Assembly (NCBI GenBank): GCA_963619325.1
Contig: CAVEVQ010000013.1
Span: forward strand, 1-62,625
Origin: UBA1181 sp963619325
GTDB taxonomy: Bacteria > Bacteroidota > Bacteroidia > Bacteroidales > Paludibacteraceae
Length of the DNA: 62,625 nt
Direction: 5' to 3'
Position numbers and translations under genes: made by a program
The notes under the pieces: generated by a model
The model's input: the letters and a program-made list of their open reading frames with translations, nothing else
The model's database searches: none
Told to the model about the DNA's origin: nothing
Part shown: in pieces, positions 1 through 7,251 of the stretch
Layout: every line of letters starts with the position of its first letter
Position numbering within the stretch: the first letter of the stretch is position 1

Positions 1-2
1 AC

Positions 3-101
3 GGACACGCGATGCCGTCGACCGACTATTGGTACACCGTTCGAATCCCAGAGATCGTGAAAGTCTACACAGGACACTTCACGTTGTTGCGGTCGAAATA
101 A
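3..101 (+). CDS. C-terminal end of a T9SS type B sorting-domain protein (5' partial)
   Basis: The open frame runs in from the left edge and stops with TAA at 99-101. The 32 visible residues include the stretch MPSTDYWYTV followed by YTGHFTLLR and K-stop. This is the characteristic last strand pair of the gliding-motility-associated/T9SS type B sorting domain (CHU_C): G-x-x-MPSxDYWY... then GHFxLxR at the very end. The protein is therefore probably a large secreted or surface-anchored T9SS cargo whose body lies outside the window. The same kind of ending closes the 25-kb gene at 15309-40343. Only the tail is visible, so nothing can be said about its function. Confidence 0.75.
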   Translation, partial: GHAMPSTDYWYTVRIPEIVKVYTGHFTLLRSK

Positions 102-124
102 AAACGTAAGACAGTAGAAACTTA

Positions 125-163
125 TGTCTCGCGACCTCTTCTATGAGAGGTTGCGAGACATTT
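125..163 (+). terminator. Strong stem-loop terminator after the T9SS cargo gene
   Basis: Bases 125-139 and 146-160 form a 15-bp stem with one G-U pair around a 6-base loop, followed by TTT. It sits 24 bases after the upstream stop codon and just before the next gene. The U-tract is short, as is common in this phylum. Confidence 0.7.
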
Positions 164-178
164 AACCTATAAGTGCGT

Positions 179-2833
179 ATGAGTAAATTTTACAGATTTA
201 TTTTATTCATTGTGTCTGTCTTGTTAACTATGCCTATCCAATCGGCAGTTGACGTAACGATTACGCCGTCAAAGGAGTTTCAAACTATCGACGGAATCGG
301 CGGTAGCATTGTTTATTATTTAGATTGGCTGACCACCCATAAAAACAAGACGGAACTATATGACACTTTGGTTGATGGATTAGGATTGACCGCTTTTCGT
401 ATTGCCAATTGGGCGCAAGAAGAGAACGCAGATTTGACATACGATGCAGAAATCGTGAAAGAAGTGAAACGTAGGCGAGGCAATGACTGTTTTCTATCTA
501 TGTCTTCGTGGACCGCTCCAGCATCGCTGAAAGCCAACAATTCTCTTTCGGGTGTGACTAGTAATTCGTCTGAAAAAGGAACACTGAAAAAAGTGGATGG
601 AGAGTTTGTCTATGATGAGTTTGCCTCATGGTGGAGACGTTCGCTTATGCAATATCAGAATGTGGGCGTTTATCCTGACTATGTCAGCATCCAAAATGAG
701 ATTGACTGTGAGACAGATTATGAATCTATGGTTCTCAAAGCAGATGAGTCGGATGGTTATGCCTCTTATCCGAAAGCGTTGACAGCAGTTGCCAAGTTTA
801 TATCCGGAATGAACCAGCAACCCAGACTTTTAGGTCCTGAAGTGTTAGGAATTGGCTGGAATAATGTGCAGAAATATGTAAATAGAATAGATAAAAGCCT
901 TATCTATGGGTATAACTTCCACTACTATCATAGTGGATTGAAGGCACATGAGGCGAGAGAATTACGTTACTGTTATCCAGAAGATTTTTTGGCTGCGATG
1001 ACGCAGTTGTCTGCGGATTATTTAGGCGAGAAGCCTATGTATATGGATGAGAACAGTACGTTGCGAGATCACGAAGAGATGGATGCAATCTATACGGCTA
1101 CATTTCTTGCATACGCTTTTTCAGTCAATCATGTTTCCGCCTATCTCCATTGGAATTTGATTTGGGGAGACACTGGCGATGGTCTGATAAATCTTGAATT
1201 CTCAGAAAAAGGATATGAGACGGATGCAGGGTACACTGTTAGCGGCGATTATCATGCGGTGCGTCACTTCTCAAAATTCATAGAACGAGGATGGAAAAAC
1301 ATAGATGCACAGACCACCGACCCCGACTCGCTTATCGTGTGTGCGTTTAAAAGTCCTGCGGAGGATGCCTATACTGTGGTTTTAGTGAATAGACGAGGTG
1401 AGAGTCAGACCGTTGCGATGGATTTTGCCCCTGCAGGCATGGAAGCGAAAGTGGTTATGACTTGCCCGTTGAAAGACTATATGAGCGAAACTATCGGCAC
1501 TTATAGGAGTTTGCCGTCTGTTGATTGTCCCCCTTATAGTATATTAACGATTGCTTGGCGTAAAGAAGCATCAACGTATGTTTATGACAATAGAAACGTG
1601 CAGAAGTTGTGGACGGACACGACTGGGTGGAATCCGAGCGGAGTCCCAGAGGCTAAAGATACAGTAATTGTTCGTCAGGGAATCTCTATTGTTGACGGAA
1701 TTAATCATACTGCCCCTGTTACGGTGGAAAAGAAAGGGGTTCTTCGACTTGTTAATGAATCATCTGTCAAAGATCTGATTCTACAAGGGGGAAATCTGCG
1801 TGTGAAAGATGGTGCGGTCGTTTTAAATGCCAATATCACGGTAGAAAGTTCATCTGTCATTAGCGTAGTGGGAAGAAATGGAGCGTTGACCATTGAAGGG
1901 AAACTCTATGGGAATGAAGATTTGACGAAAGAGGGAGACTCTAAGCTGACAGCCAATATAGACGGAACCAAGTGGAAGGGGTATTGGACGGTAAACGGAG
2001 GCACTTTGGCTATCAACAACGAAGATGCTATTGGTACGATGGGTGTTTATGTTGATGCGGGTACGTTGGAAGTGAACGTCCTTTCTGAGACACAGATGGT
2101 TGCTGTAAAAGACAGCGCAAAGTTAGTGCTGAACAAGAACCTGATTGTTGAGAATGCAACTTTAGGAGATGTTTCGCTTAAGTCTGGAGAGTATACAGCT
2201 GATGATTATCCTGATTTCATAACTGGAGAAGGGAAATTGATAGTAGATCGTGTGTTGCCAGAAATTGTGAAGCATGGAGCAGGCGGGTCTAAGCAGGAAG
2301 TGATGAAAGATTCTTCGCTTGTATATTTTTATTATAACTGGTATAATGCAGAGACGGTAAATGTAACGTGGAATCCACATTTACCAGACGGCGTGGAGGT
2401 GAAAATCGACAATGATGCTGCTAAGGTAGAGTTTTCTGGAATATGCAGGGAAGCGGGGATATTTTGGTTTACAGTGACCTCTGTCAGCAAGTCTGATGTA
2501 GAAGCAAAGAAAACAGGGTCGATACATGTGAATTTGCCCAAAGTTGATTCTTTAGAAACCTATTCAAAGCCTGTGTATGCAGAGATTGCGAAGCAAAGCG
2601 TTTCTGCTTATTATAAAGATTACGAACTGTATTTGTCTGTTAATAGTGATAAGGAGGATTTCTGTGATGTTATTCTTGTGGATATGCATGGAATCAAGCA
2701 AACGGATTTTTCCGAAAAACTCTTGTGTGGAGAAAACCAGATAACCCGTTCAGTCAATTTGGAGAAAGGTGTTTATCTGTTGCAAATTAGAACGAGCGAG
2801 GGAGTTCGAAGTTTAAAATTATTGGTGGAGTAG
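179..2833 (+). CDS. Secreted GH30-family glycoside hydrolase with beta-strand repeat region and T9SS type A sorting tail
   Basis: The start is placed at ATG 179; a GTG two codons earlier is in frame but would not extend the signal peptide usefully. Residues 1 to about 22 are a signal peptide ending near QSA. Residues about 25-460 look like a GH30 (TIM barrel plus side beta-domain) enzyme: a DGIGGS segment near the start, the acid/base Glu174 in SIQNE, and the likely nucleophile Glu291 in YMDEN. GH30 enzymes act on xylan, beta-glucan or fucosides; the substrate cannot be decided here. Residues about 480-690 are a Gly/Asn/Val-rich run of short beta strands resembling autotransporter-type beta-helix repeats, followed by an Ig-like segment. 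The last 70 or so residues, with VDMHG...GVYLLQIRTSEG...KLLVE, match a T9SS type A tail. The enzyme is thus predicted to cross the outer membrane through T9SS and be released or anchored at the surface. No SusC/SusD or other PUL gene is adjacent. Confidence 0.85.
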   Translation: MSKFYRFILFIVSVLLTMPIQSAVDVTITPSKEFQTIDGIGGSIVYYLDWLTTHKNKTELYDTLVDGLGLTAFRIANWAQEENADLTYDAEIVKEVKRRRGNDCFLSMSSWTAPASLKANNSLSGVTSNSSEKGTLKKVDGEFVYDEFASWWRRSLMQYQNVGVYPDYVSIQNEIDCETDYESMVLKADESDGYASYPKALTAVAKFISGMNQQPRLLGPEVLGIGWNNVQKYVNRIDKSLIYGYNFHYYHSGLKAHEARELRYCYPEDFLAAMTQLSADYLGEKPMYMDENSTLRDHEEMDAIYTATFLAYAFSVNHVSAYLHWNLIWGDTGDGLINLEFSEKGYETDAGYTVSGDYHAVRHFSKFIERGWKNIDAQTTDPDSLIVCAFKSPAEDAYTVVLVNRRGESQTVAMDFAPAGMEAKVVMTCPLKDYMSETIGTYRSLPSVDCPPYSILTIAWRKEASTYVYDNRNVQKLWTDTTGWNPSGVPEAKDTVIVRQGISIVDGINHTAPVTVEKKGVLRLVNESSVKDLILQGGNLRVKDGAVVLNANITVESSSVISVVGRNGALTIEGKLYGNEDLTKEGDSKLTANIDGTKWKGYWTVNGGTLAINNEDAIGTMGVYVDAGTLEVNVLSETQMVAVKDSAKLVLNKNLIVENATLGDVSLKSGEYTADDYPDFITGEGKLIVDRVLPEIVKHGAGGSKQEVMKDSSLVYFYYNWYNAETVNVTWNPHLPDGVEVKIDNDAAKVEFSGICREAGIFWFTVTSVSKSDVEAKKTGSIHVNLPKVDSLETYSKPVYAEIAKQSVSAYYKDYELYLSVNSDKEDFCDVILVDMHGIKQTDFSEKLLCGENQITRSVNLEKGVYLLQIRTSEGVRSLKLLVE

Positions 2834-2836
2834 GAG

Positions 2837-2880
2837 TCTTTCTTGATATGTTTTAATTTATAGTAGAGAAAGATTTTTTT
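2837..2880 (+). terminator. Possible terminator after the GH30 gene
   Basis: TCTTTCT (2837-2843) can pair with AGAAAGA (2867-2873), directly followed by seven T residues. The 23-base loop is long and the stem AT-rich, so this is a weak call. From here to the tRNA promoter at 3056 I see no gene. Confidence 0.4.
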
Positions 2881-3055
2881 GTAAACTATAAATTTAATCC
2901 GTATGGGATTCAGTAAGTTAAACCCAATCAAACTGGGCATATCGTTCTGTTCTTAAAAGACAGTCCTTTGAGACAAACGGAAGAATCGGTGGTTTTTTGC
3001 CGAAGAATGTGCTAATGGTGTTGTGAAAAAAAGTTGGAAAAAACTTACTAAAAGC

Positions 3056-3086
3056 CTTGCATATCAAAAATAAAGCCGTATCTTTG
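3056..3086 (+). promoter_or_regulatory. Bacteroidota-type promoter of tRNA-Asn
   Basis: The -7 box TATCTTTG (3079-3086) matches TAnnTTTG exactly. A -33 TTG (3057-3059) lies 19 bases upstream of it. Transcription should start about 3092, shortly before the tRNA. Confidence 0.7.
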
Positions 3087-3115
3087 CAACGCTTTTGAGA
3101 AACAAAGTAAAAAAT

Positions 3116-3189
3116 GCTTCCTTAGCTCAGTTGGTCAGAGCATCTGACTGTTAATCAGGGGGTCCTTGGTTCAAGCCCAAGAGGGAGCG
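3116..3189 (+). tRNA. tRNA-Asn (anticodon GTT)
   Basis: The cloverleaf can be folded by hand. The acceptor stem GCTTCCT (3116-3122) pairs with AGGGAGC (3182-3188) with one G-U pair. The D-arm contains TAGCTCAGTTGGTCAGAGCA. The anticodon loop CTGTTAA is enclosed by TCTGA/TCAGG, giving anticodon GTT (Asn). The T-arm carries GGTTCAAGC. The discriminator base is G3189, as expected for tRNA-Asn. CCA is not encoded. Confidence 0.95.
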
Positions 3190-3190
3190 C

Positions 3191-3221
3191 AAGCCACACT
3201 TTTATGAGTGTGGCTTTTTTG
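3191..3221 (+). terminator. Rho-independent terminator of tRNA-Asn
   Basis: A perfect 10-bp stem AAGCCACACT (3191-3200)/AGTGTGGCTT (3207-3216) surrounds a 6-base loop and runs into a T-tract ending at 3221. Confidence 0.85.
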
Positions 3222-3257
3222 TTTCTTGTGCATTTAAAATTTTATTCTTCTATTTTT

Positions 3258-4745
3258 ATGAAAAAGAGAGTTTTTCTAACGGGTGCTACAGGCACTATGG
3301 GTTCGGCGGGTCTTCATGAGTTCTTGCAACGTTTGGATCGTTTCGACATTACTGTCTTAGTCCGTCCAAGCAAAAAAAACAAGAAGAAACTGCAATCGTT
3401 TTCTGACAAAATAAATATTGTTTGGGGTGACCTCACCAATTATGATGATGTGGAGCGTGCTACTCGTGGTGCGGATTATGTGCTCCATGTCGGTGGTATG
3501 GTTTCTCCATCGGCAGATTATTTTCCTAATAAAACCCGACGTGTCAACGTTTTGGCGGCTGAAAATATTACGAAAGCGGTGTTGGCTCAGCCTAATGCAG
3601 ACGAGATAAAGGTGTGCTATATCGGTTCGGTTGCTCAAACATCCGACCGTAACGAACCTATCCACTGGGGTAGGACGGGCGACCCTATCTGTATCAGTGT
3701 CTACGACCATTACGCAATCAGCAAGACGATGGCGGAGCGTGTCATCGTGGAGTCGGGCATAAAAAACTGGGTTTGTCTTCGCCAGTCGGGCATCCTTTAT
3801 CCTGCGATTTTGAAGAATTACGACCCGATCATGTTCCATGTTCCATTACGGGGCGTTTTAGAGTGGTGTACTGTCGAAGATAGCGGTAGGGTGTTGGCGA
3901 ATCTTTGTGAGGACAACGTCCCAGATGAGTTTTGGAATCGGTTCTATAACATTGGTAGCGGACCAGAATATCGTTTGAGCAACTATGAGTTTGAATGTAA
4001 ACTATTGGATGCGATTCATTGTCCACGTCCGGAGAAGATTTTTAATCCTGAGTGGTTTGTCCTTCGTAACTTCCACGGACAGTGGTATTTAGATTCAGAT
4101 GTTTTGGAGGATTATCTTCATTTCCGTGCCAATATACCTGTAGATGAGTATTTCAAAGGGATGGGTAGATCATTGCCATGGTTCTATTCGTTGGCGGCTG
4201 TCGTTCCAGCGTGGGTCATCAAGTTGGCTATGCGTCCGATGGCGTACAAGAAGAAGTGGGGTACACAGTGGTGGATTAAACATAATGATAAACAACGTAT
4301 TGCGGCTTATTATGGTTCTGTTGAGAAATGGAAGAAAATACCAGATTGGAAGCGTCAGAATCTGGCACATCCGTCGGGAAAAAAGATTTATTTAGATCAT
4401 GGGTATGACGAGAAGAAGCCCGTCAGCGAGTGGAATATCGAGGATATGAAGGTGGCGGCTGCGTTTCGAGGTGGCAAATGTCTGAGTGAGACGATGGTGG
4501 AAGGCGACCGTACTACGCAGTTGGAGTGGGAGTGTCAGTTTGGACACCATTTCAAGGCGTCTCCTTCGTTGATCTTGCTGGGTGGACATTGGTGTCCCGA
4601 GTGTCTGCCTACGCCATGGCGCTATGGTGAGATAGCCAAAGGCAATCCGTTCTTTGCCCAAGTGTGGTATCCGCTTCACTCTGCAGACGAAAATGACGTT
4701 TACGGAGAAGATGTGTTTGAGGGGTGGGAAAAGTATCACCTATAG
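3258..4745 (+). CDS. NAD-dependent epimerase/dehydratase with C-terminal zinc-ribbon-like tail
   Basis: The start is placed at ATG 3258 (MKKRVFLTGATG). The earlier in-frame ATG at 3204 lies inside the tRNA terminator and would add a non-conserved tail before the Rossmann strand. Residues 9-15 form the nucleotide-binding GATGTMG loop. Tyr152 and Lys156 in YAISK are the YxxxK catalytic pair of extended short-chain dehydrogenases/epimerases, with the SV element at 124-125 just before. The substrate is probably a nucleotide sugar or a steroid/dihydroflavonol-like ketone, but it is not determinable. After about residue 300 the protein continues far beyond a normal epimerase (total 495 aa). Near the C-terminus it carries W-x-C-x-x-GH ... 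G-x-x-W-CPEC, which looks like a treble-clef/zinc-ribbon module. The gene follows the tRNA-Asn terminator and has no obvious partner gene. Confidence 0.8.
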   Translation: MKKRVFLTGATGTMGSAGLHEFLQRLDRFDITVLVRPSKKNKKKLQSFSDKINIVWGDLTNYDDVERATRGADYVLHVGGMVSPSADYFPNKTRRVNVLAAENITKAVLAQPNADEIKVCYIGSVAQTSDRNEPIHWGRTGDPICISVYDHYAISKTMAERVIVESGIKNWVCLRQSGILYPAILKNYDPIMFHVPLRGVLEWCTVEDSGRVLANLCEDNVPDEFWNRFYNIGSGPEYRLSNYEFECKLLDAIHCPRPEKIFNPEWFVLRNFHGQWYLDSDVLEDYLHFRANIPVDEYFKGMGRSLPWFYSLAAVVPAWVIKLAMRPMAYKKKWGTQWWIKHNDKQRIAAYYGSVEKWKKIPDWKRQNLAHPSGKKIYLDHGYDEKKPVSEWNIEDMKVAAAFRGGKCLSETMVEGDRTTQLEWECQFGHHFKASPSLILLGGHWCPECLPTPWRYGEIAKGNPFFAQVWYPLHSADENDVYGEDVFEGWEKYHL

Positions 4746-4907
4746 CGACAACACCATTGACGGTCAAAGTCGCAAAAAAGCGTATACGCTCTTTGAGAGT
4801 AAACTCGTCAATTCCATCGCGGAAGGGACTGTGCGTGGTTTGCAGCAATGAGTAATGGTGCGCTTGCTGAATTAGAATTGTCGCTAAGGGAAGTGGTGAA
4901 TCTGCCT

Positions 4908-5891
4908 TCATCTTACCAAATCTCTCAACTCCTCCTCGCTCATATTGGTGATTTTAGCGATTTGTTCCAAGGACATTCCTACATCCAACATAGACAGAGC
5001 CATTGAACGGATCGTGCTCTTTTTCTGCTCAATCTCCAACTTTTGGCGATCTAATTTTTGTTTCTGGCTGTTAATCTCCTTTTTCTGTTCATCAATCCTC
5101 ACTCCCATAGCCTTTTTCTCCGCCTTCACTTTGTTGAGTTCGGCGTCGCGTGAGTCTATCTCTGAGAAAAACTCCTCCTCGACATCCATCTGACGGCGGA
5201 CTTCGGCGGAGGCGGATGCCATTATCAGTTTTTTGATAACGTATTGCATATCAGCGTCTTCCGTGTATTCGCTATCGTCAATCTGTAGGGTCTGCATGCT
5301 GGTCTTTGACACATTGGTTTGGTCGAAAATGTGGAGAATCTCCTCCAGGCGGTTGCTGACGTGTCCGTGCAGTAAAGGAATCTGGACGATGATACTCTCG
5401 TGCTTCAGGCTGTCGACGAACGGGTCGGGCAGGCCTTTCTTCACCTCGTTGCCTTCATAGTCCTCGTATCGATGGTTGACGTACAGAATGGGTGCTTCAA
5501 TATTGCCCACACAGTGCCCCAACAGGTAGACAGCCACCATCGGGATTCCCACGTTGTTGCCGTTATCGTCCTTCTTGATGTTCTCTTTGTTGGCGTATTG
5601 CTGTCCGAGGTATTGCCTAAAGCGGTAAGTCTCGGAGGGCAGCCAGGTCTTCTGAAGCTCGATGAGCATCAAGGACTGTTTCCCGTCTTCGTCCTCCACG
5701 GTTGCGGCGAAGTCAATTCGGAAGTAGGAAATCTCGTCTCTGTTTGTGTTTGAATATTCGTGCCGTCTGCGCTCCGTCCTCACCACGTTCTTCTTGAGCA
5801 AGGCGGAGAGTAGCACTTTGACAACTCTGTCGTCCTCCATCAAATACTTGAAAACCGTATCGTAAATGGGATTTGCGATTGTAACTTTCAT
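4908..5891 (-). CDS. Rpn-family PD-(D/E)XK nuclease / putative transposase (PDDEXK_2), copy 1
   Basis: The start is set at the ATG ending at 5891 (MKVTIANPIYD); upstream codons in frame overlap the promoter. The N-terminus is typical of the Bacteroidota Rpn/PDDEXK_2 family: NPIYDTVFKYLMED, then Asp60 in YFRIDFAA and Glu78-x-Gln80 in IELQK, matching the D...ExQ nuclease core. Rpn proteins are DNA endonucleases that promote recombination and in some hosts act in phage defence. Residues about 240-305 are charged and heptad-like (coiled coil rich in K, E and Q). The protein ends with a small helical module, MSEEELRDLVR. It is 327 aa; compared with copy 2 it carries 14 extra residues in the coiled coil. 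It is transcribed from its own duplicated promoter. Confidence 0.85.
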   Translation of the reverse strand: MKVTIANPIYDTVFKYLMEDDRVVKVLLSALLKKNVVRTERRRHEYSNTNRDEISYFRIDFAATVEDEDGKQSLMLIELQKTWLPSETYRFRQYLGQQYANKENIKKDDNGNNVGIPMVAVYLLGHCVGNIEAPILYVNHRYEDYEGNEVKKGLPDPFVDSLKHESIIVQIPLLHGHVSNRLEEILHIFDQTNVSKTSMQTLQIDDSEYTEDADMQYVIKKLIMASASAEVRRQMDVEEEFFSEIDSRDAELNKVKAEKKAMGVRIDEQKKEINSQKQKLDRQKLEIEQKKSTIRSMALSMLDVGMSLEQIAKITNMSEEELRDLVR

Positions 5892-5928
5892 AATCTTATC
5901 GTTTATATTAATGCATCCAAAACTTTTG

Positions 5929-5959
5929 TAAAGGTAGCGAAAGACTAAAGGTTTTGCAA
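5929..5959 (-). promoter_or_regulatory. Promoter of Rpn copy 1
   Basis: On the minus strand, TTG (5957-5959) is followed after 20 bases by TACCTTTA (5929-5936), close to the Bacteroidota TTTG-N19/21-TAnnTTTG pattern. The identical element precedes copy 2. Confidence 0.6.
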
Positions 5960-6005
5960 TTCCTCGGTTGAAAAAACTCTCGGCGCAGCTGTTCTTCAAA
6001 AAAAA

Positions 6006-6066
6006 GGTGACGCAGTTATCCCCCTGATTTTGCTTCTACATCGAAACACTTGAACCTGAAGTCTTA
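6006..6066 (-). pseudogene. Relic of the 3' end of the neighbouring outer-membrane barrel gene and its terminator
   Basis: Bases 6028-6066 match 7403-7440, inside the beta-barrel gene, at about 33 of 38 positions by eye. Bases 6006-6031 resemble the terminator region 7197-7220 of that gene, although the stem no longer pairs well. About 180 bases between the two matching parts are missing. This shows that the duplicated segment originally extended into the barrel gene and has since decayed. Confidence 0.65.
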
Positions 6067-6142
6067 CTGTTACGAGCAGGTGGATGAGTAATGTTGCGCT
6101 TGCTGAATTAGAATGTCGCTAAGGGAAGTGGCGAACCTGCCT

Positions 6143-7084
6143 TCATCTTACCAAATCTCTCAACTCCTCCTCGCTCATATTGGTGATTCTGGCGATTTGT
6201 TCCAAGGGCATTCCTACATCCAACATAGACAGAGCCATTGAACGGATCGTGTTGTCTTTCTGCTCAATCTCCTTTTTCTGTTCATCAATCCTCACCCCCA
6301 TAGCCTTTTTCTCCGCCCTCACTTTGTTGAGTTCGGCGTCGCGTGAGTTTATCTCTGAGAAAAACTCCTCCTCGACATCCATCTGACGGCGGACTTCGGC
6401 GGAGGCGGATGCCATTATCAGTTTTTTGATAACGTATTGCATATCAGCGTCTTCCGTGTATTCGCTATCGTCAATCTGTAGGGTCTGCATGCTGGTCTTT
6501 GACACATTGGTTTGGTCGAAAATGTGGAGAATCTCCTCCAGGCGGTTGCTGACGTGTCCGTGCAGTAAAGGAATCTGGACGATGATACTCTCGTGCTTCA
6601 GGCTGTCGACGAACGGGTCGGGCAGGCCTTTCTTCACCTCGTTGCCTTCATAGTCCTCGTATCGATGGTTGACGTACAGAATGGGTGCTTCAATATTGCC
6701 CACACAGTGCCCCAACAGGTAGACAGCCACCATCGGGATTCCCACGTTGTTGCCGTTATCGTCCTTCTTGATGTTCTCTTTGTTGGCGTATTGCTGTCCG
6801 AGGTATTGCCTAAAGCGGTAAGTCTCGGAGGGCAGCCAGGTCTTCTGAAGCTCGATGAGCATCAAGGACTGTTTCCCGTCTTCGTCCTCCACGGTTGCGG
6901 CGAAGTCAATTCGGAAGTAGGAAATCTCGTCTCTGTTTGTGTTTGAATATTCGTGCCGTCTGCGCTCCGTCCTCACCACGTTCTTCTTGAGCAAGGCGGA
7001 GAGTAGCACTTTGACAACTCTGTCGTCCTCCATCAAATACTTGAAAACCGTATCGTAAATGGGATTTGCGATTGTAACTTTCAT
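6143..7084 (-). CDS. Rpn-family PD-(D/E)XK nuclease / putative transposase (PDDEXK_2), copy 2
   Basis: The start is at the ATG ending at 7084. The protein has 313 aa. It matches copy 1 (4908-5891) residue for residue through the nuclease domain (D60, E78, Q80). It differs only in a few positions near the coiled coil and in lacking 14 residues there. The conserved C-terminal helix with TNMSEEELRDLVR is kept. Two intact copies side by side suggest a recent duplication. Rpn genes usually occur dispersed as multicopy families, and this pair lies at the edge of a larger block of duplicated genes. Confidence 0.85.
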   Translation of the reverse strand: MKVTIANPIYDTVFKYLMEDDRVVKVLLSALLKKNVVRTERRRHEYSNTNRDEISYFRIDFAATVEDEDGKQSLMLIELQKTWLPSETYRFRQYLGQQYANKENIKKDDNGNNVGIPMVAVYLLGHCVGNIEAPILYVNHRYEDYEGNEVKKGLPDPFVDSLKHESIIVQIPLLHGHVSNRLEEILHIFDQTNVSKTSMQTLQIDDSEYTEDADMQYVIKKLIMASASAEVRRQMDVEEEFFSEINSRDAELNKVRAEKKAMGVRIDEQKKEIEQKDNTIRSMALSMLDVGMPLEQIARITNMSEEELRDLVR

Positions 7085-7121
7085 AATCTTATCGTTTATA
7101 TTAATGCATCCAAAACTTTTG

Positions 7122-7152
7122 TAAAGGTAGCGAAAGACTAAAGGTTTTGCAA
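7122..7152 (-). promoter_or_regulatory. Promoter of Rpn copy 2
   Basis: TTG (7150-7152) and TACCTTTA (7122-7129) on the minus strand, same spacing and sequence as the promoter of copy 1. Confidence 0.6.
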
Positions 7153-7190
7153 TTCCTCGGTTGAAAAAACTCTCGGCGCAGCTGTTCTTA

Positions 7191-7226
7191 AATAAAAGTG
7201 ACGAAATCATCCCCTAATTTCGTCAC
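7191..7226 (-). terminator. Rho-independent terminator of the outer-membrane barrel gene
   Basis: A perfect 10-bp stem GTGACGAAAT (7198-7207)/ATTTCGTCAC (7217-7226) has a 9-base loop. On the minus strand it is followed by TTTTATTT. It lies 25 bases past the stop codon of the barrel gene. Confidence 0.8.
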
Positions 7227-7251
7227 CTTACTTATCTTATATCAAATCAGT

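Larger units (their letters stand above)
4848..5996. repeat. Tandem segmental duplication, copy 1
   Basis: This segment and 6084-7189 are near-identical direct repeats of about 1.1 kb. They include the Rpn-family gene, its promoter region and about 60 bases downstream of the stop. The main length difference is a 42-base in-frame insertion in the coiled-coil part of this copy. Confidence 0.9.
6084..7189. repeat. Tandem segmental duplication, copy 2
   Basis: Near-identical direct copy of 4848-5996. The copies share the promoter, the coding region and the downstream flank down to the motif around 6084-6140. The upper edge coincides with the sequence GCTGTTCTT in both copies. Confidence 0.9.

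Noticed and set aside
4654..4851. Small plus-strand frame after the epimerase (residues such as DNTIDGQSRKKAYTLFESKL)
   Set aside because: It mostly overlaps the epimerase gene in another frame and shows no promoter or known motif; kept as non-coding.
5400..5753. Antisense frame of 117 residues inside both Rpn genes (also 6593-6946)
   Set aside because: It is duplicated only because the Rpn gene is duplicated; it has no start signals or recognisable domain.
4908..7084. The Rpn pair as an active insertion sequence
   Set aside because: No terminal inverted repeats or target-site duplications are visible around the units; the copies are head-to-tail with shared flanks, which fits segmental duplication.
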